DNA of 6,582 bases from Candidatus Gastranaerophilales bacterium (lineage in GTDB: Bacteria > Cyanobacteriota > Vampirovibrionia > Gastranaerophilales > Gastranaerophilaceae), in assembly GCA_021205645.1 (NCBI GenBank), contig JAJPXE010000205.1, positions 1-6,582 of the forward strand. Reading direction: 5' to 3'. Under the pieces are notes generated by a model that was not told the origin of the DNA, did no database searches, and saw only the letters and a program-made list of their open reading frames with translations. The position numbers and the translations under genes are program-made. This document shows, one piece after another, positions 5,293 through 6,582 of this stretch (its first letter is position 1; each line of letters starts with the position of its first letter).

Positions 5293-6582
5293 TAAATAAG
5301 GTTTTAGAATTTATTAACAAATATAATTTATCAGCCGGAACTATCATAGTCGGATTTTCCGGCGGCTATGATTCAATATGTCTGCTTGATATAATGCGTA
5401 AAATTGCTCCCGAAAACAATATAAGATTAGTTGCCGCACATTATAACCATAATTGGCGGGGCGAGGCAGCAAGAAGTGAGCAACAGAATTGTGAAAATTT
5501 TTGTAAAAAATATGATATTGAATTTTATACGGAGACAGCCCCGGATAATATAAAAAAGACCGAAACAGAAGCGCGGGAGCTGCGTTACGCATTTTTTGAG
5601 CGTGTATTAGATTATTACTGTGCGGATGTTTTGTTTACCGCACATAATTTTGATGATAACGCTGAAACTGTTCTTTACAGGATAATTAAAGGAACAGGAC
5701 TTGAGGGGATAAGAGGAATTCTGCCGGTCAGAGATAAGTTTTACAGACCTCTGCTTGGTATAAAAAGAGCTGATATTGAGGATTATTGCAGAAATAACGG
5801 TCTAAATCCTAACAATGACCTGTCAAATGAAGATATTGAACATAAACGTAACTTAATCCGGCATGAGATACTGCCGCTGCTGTCAAAAATTAATCCTGAA
5901 ATAAAAACAGCCTTAAACAAACTGTCAAAAGCAGCTAATTCTGAGATGAATGTCGTCAAGGAATATATAAATATTATTGGCGGCAAACTTTTTGTGAACG
6001 GTAAAATTAACCTTGAGTATTTTAGCAGTTGTTCGGAGGCTGTTCAGCTCAGGATTATTTATAAATATTTACGTGAACATAAAGTTGATTATGATATGAA
6101 AACAATTCGGGAAATTTGTGAAGTTATAAAGAATGCGGGAATAAAACAAACACCGATGAAATATTCACTTTCAAAAGATAAGTTTCTGTACGTTAATTCA
6201 TCAAATATTGAGATAATTTCTGATTGCAAAAAAAACGAAAAAATCATAAAAATAAACAGTTCAGGCACATATAATTTTGATGGGAATGAGTTTATCATAG
6301 AGAAATGTAATAAGAGACAGGCTATCGGTTCCGAATCAATCGCATATGTTGATTTATCCGGGTTTGATGATTTATCATTGCGAACCCGCCGTGAGGGTGA
6401 TATCATCTCTCCGCTTGGTTTAGCTGCAAGGATGAAGTTAAAAAAGTATTTAATTAATAAAAAGATATCGGAGCCGGTAAGAGATAAATTGTTATTTTTG
6501 TGCAGCGGTAGTGAGGTTTTGTGGGCGGCAGGCGTTGGATTGAGCGACAAAATTAAAACACGTACGGCTCCCACGCATAAAT
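5289..6582 (+). CDS. tilS: tRNA(Ile)-lysidine synthase, 3' end cut by window
   Basis: An open frame of 431 codons with no stop before the window edge. TilS attaches lysine to C34 of the CAU-anticodon tRNA-Ile using ATP, so that it reads AUA codons; it is normally essential. The N-type ATP-pyrophosphatase loop is FSGGYDS (23-29). Other family blocks follow: AHYNHNWRG (50-58), EARELRY (94-100), TAHNFDDNAETVLYRIIKGTGL (117-138), RPLLGIKR (153-160), DLSN (177-180) and KRNLIRHEILPLL (186-198). The C-terminal tRNA-binding domain is present at about 364-425 (LRTRREGDIISPLG, then KLKKYLINKKI and LWAAGVGLS). E. coli TilS is about 430 residues, so only a short tail should be missing. The start is TTG at 5289, sharing TTGA with the upstream stop codon; it puts about 23 residues before the loop, as usual, and the next in-frame ATG lies after the loop. 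The Tyr inside SGGYDS is unusual but not at a catalytic position. Confidence 0.93.
   Translation, partial: MINKVLEFINKYNLSAGTIIVGFSGGYDSICLLDIMRKIAPENNIRLVAAHYNHNWRGEAARSEQQNCENFCKKYDIEFYTETAPDNIKKTETEARELRYAFFERVLDYYCADVLFTAHNFDDNAETVLYRIIKGTGLEGIRGILPVRDKFYRPLLGIKRADIEDYCRNNGLNPNNDLSNEDIEHKRNLIRHEILPLLSKINPEIKTALNKLSKAANSEMNVVKEYINIIGGKLFVNGKINLEYFSSCSEAVQLRIIYKYLREHKVDYDMKTIREICEVIKNAGIKQTPMKYSLSKDKFLYVNSSNIEIISDCKKNEKIIKINSSGTYNFDGNEFIIEKCNKRQAIGSESIAYVDLSGFDDLSLRTRREGDIISPLGLAARMKLKKYLINKKISEPVRDKLLFLCSGSEVLWAAGVGLSDKIKTRTAPTHK

Noticed and set aside
6089..6574. Minus-strand frame of 161 codons (and others at 5344-5592 and 5783-5986)
   Set aside because: All are antisense to tilS, whose + strand frame is unbroken to the window edge and carries every family motif.
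3949..6582. Possibility that the Clp_N protein is a truncated clpC
   Set aside because: Six ordered repeats end in a natural stop codon overlapping tilS, and no AAA+ remnant follows. A broken clpC would have two repeats and a decayed ATPase.
1..6582. CRISPR arrays, insertion sequences, tRNA genes, attachment sites
   Set aside because: No regularly spaced repeats, transposase frames, terminal inverted repeats or tRNA cloverleafs were seen on either strand.

Overview
The window is a gene-dense, AT-rich stretch of a bacterial chromosome using the standard code. It holds one probable structured RNA, one orphan gene, and a six-gene + strand run that continues past the right edge. The N-terminus of the first protein (Asn/Thr/Phe-rich, no signal peptide), an adjacent ruvX and DUF1292 pair, and ClpC-like N-domains of the Firmicutes/cyanobacterial type make me favour a Gastranaerophilales (Vampirovibrionia/Melainabacteria) bacterium. 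A clostridial Firmicute is the main alternative. The taxonomic call is inference; no marker gene in the window settles it.

Left part (1-444): an AT-rich leader with nothing recognised, then a GC-richer island at about 145-326. This island folds on paper into a long, imperfect hairpin with a large internal bubble and a 9-bp apical stem. Its size (about 182 nt), shape and a C-rich bubble strand point to 6S RNA, the RNA polymerase regulator. Between it and the first gene lie a possible promoter and two back-to-back inverted repeats that look like operators.

Middle left (445-1234): one orphan gene for a 246-residue protein of unknown function, closed by a clear intrinsic terminator.

Right part (1273-6582): a good sigma-70 promoter starts a tightly packed operon. 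In order it encodes (1) a free-standing ClpX-type zinc-binding domain with no ATPase, (2) a 531-residue helical, HEAT-like protein of unknown function, (3) RuvX/YqgF, (4) a very acidic DUF1292/YrzB-family protein, (5) a protein made of six ClpC/ClpB N-terminal repeats (three tandem Clp_N domains) with no ATPase, and (6) TilS, cut off by the window edge. Genes overlap by 4-8 bases or lie 6-46 bases apart, so co-transcription and coupled translation are likely.

The notable pattern is that one operon carries the substrate- or adaptor-binding modules of two different Clp unfoldases, ClpX and ClpC, each detached from its AAA+ motor. They sit with an uncharacterised helical-repeat protein among conserved RNA-processing genes (ruvX in pre-16S rRNA maturation, tilS in tRNA-Ile lysidine synthesis). 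The inference is that they form an adaptor, decoy or scaffold set that modulates Clp proteolysis. No function of this kind can be read directly from the sequence.
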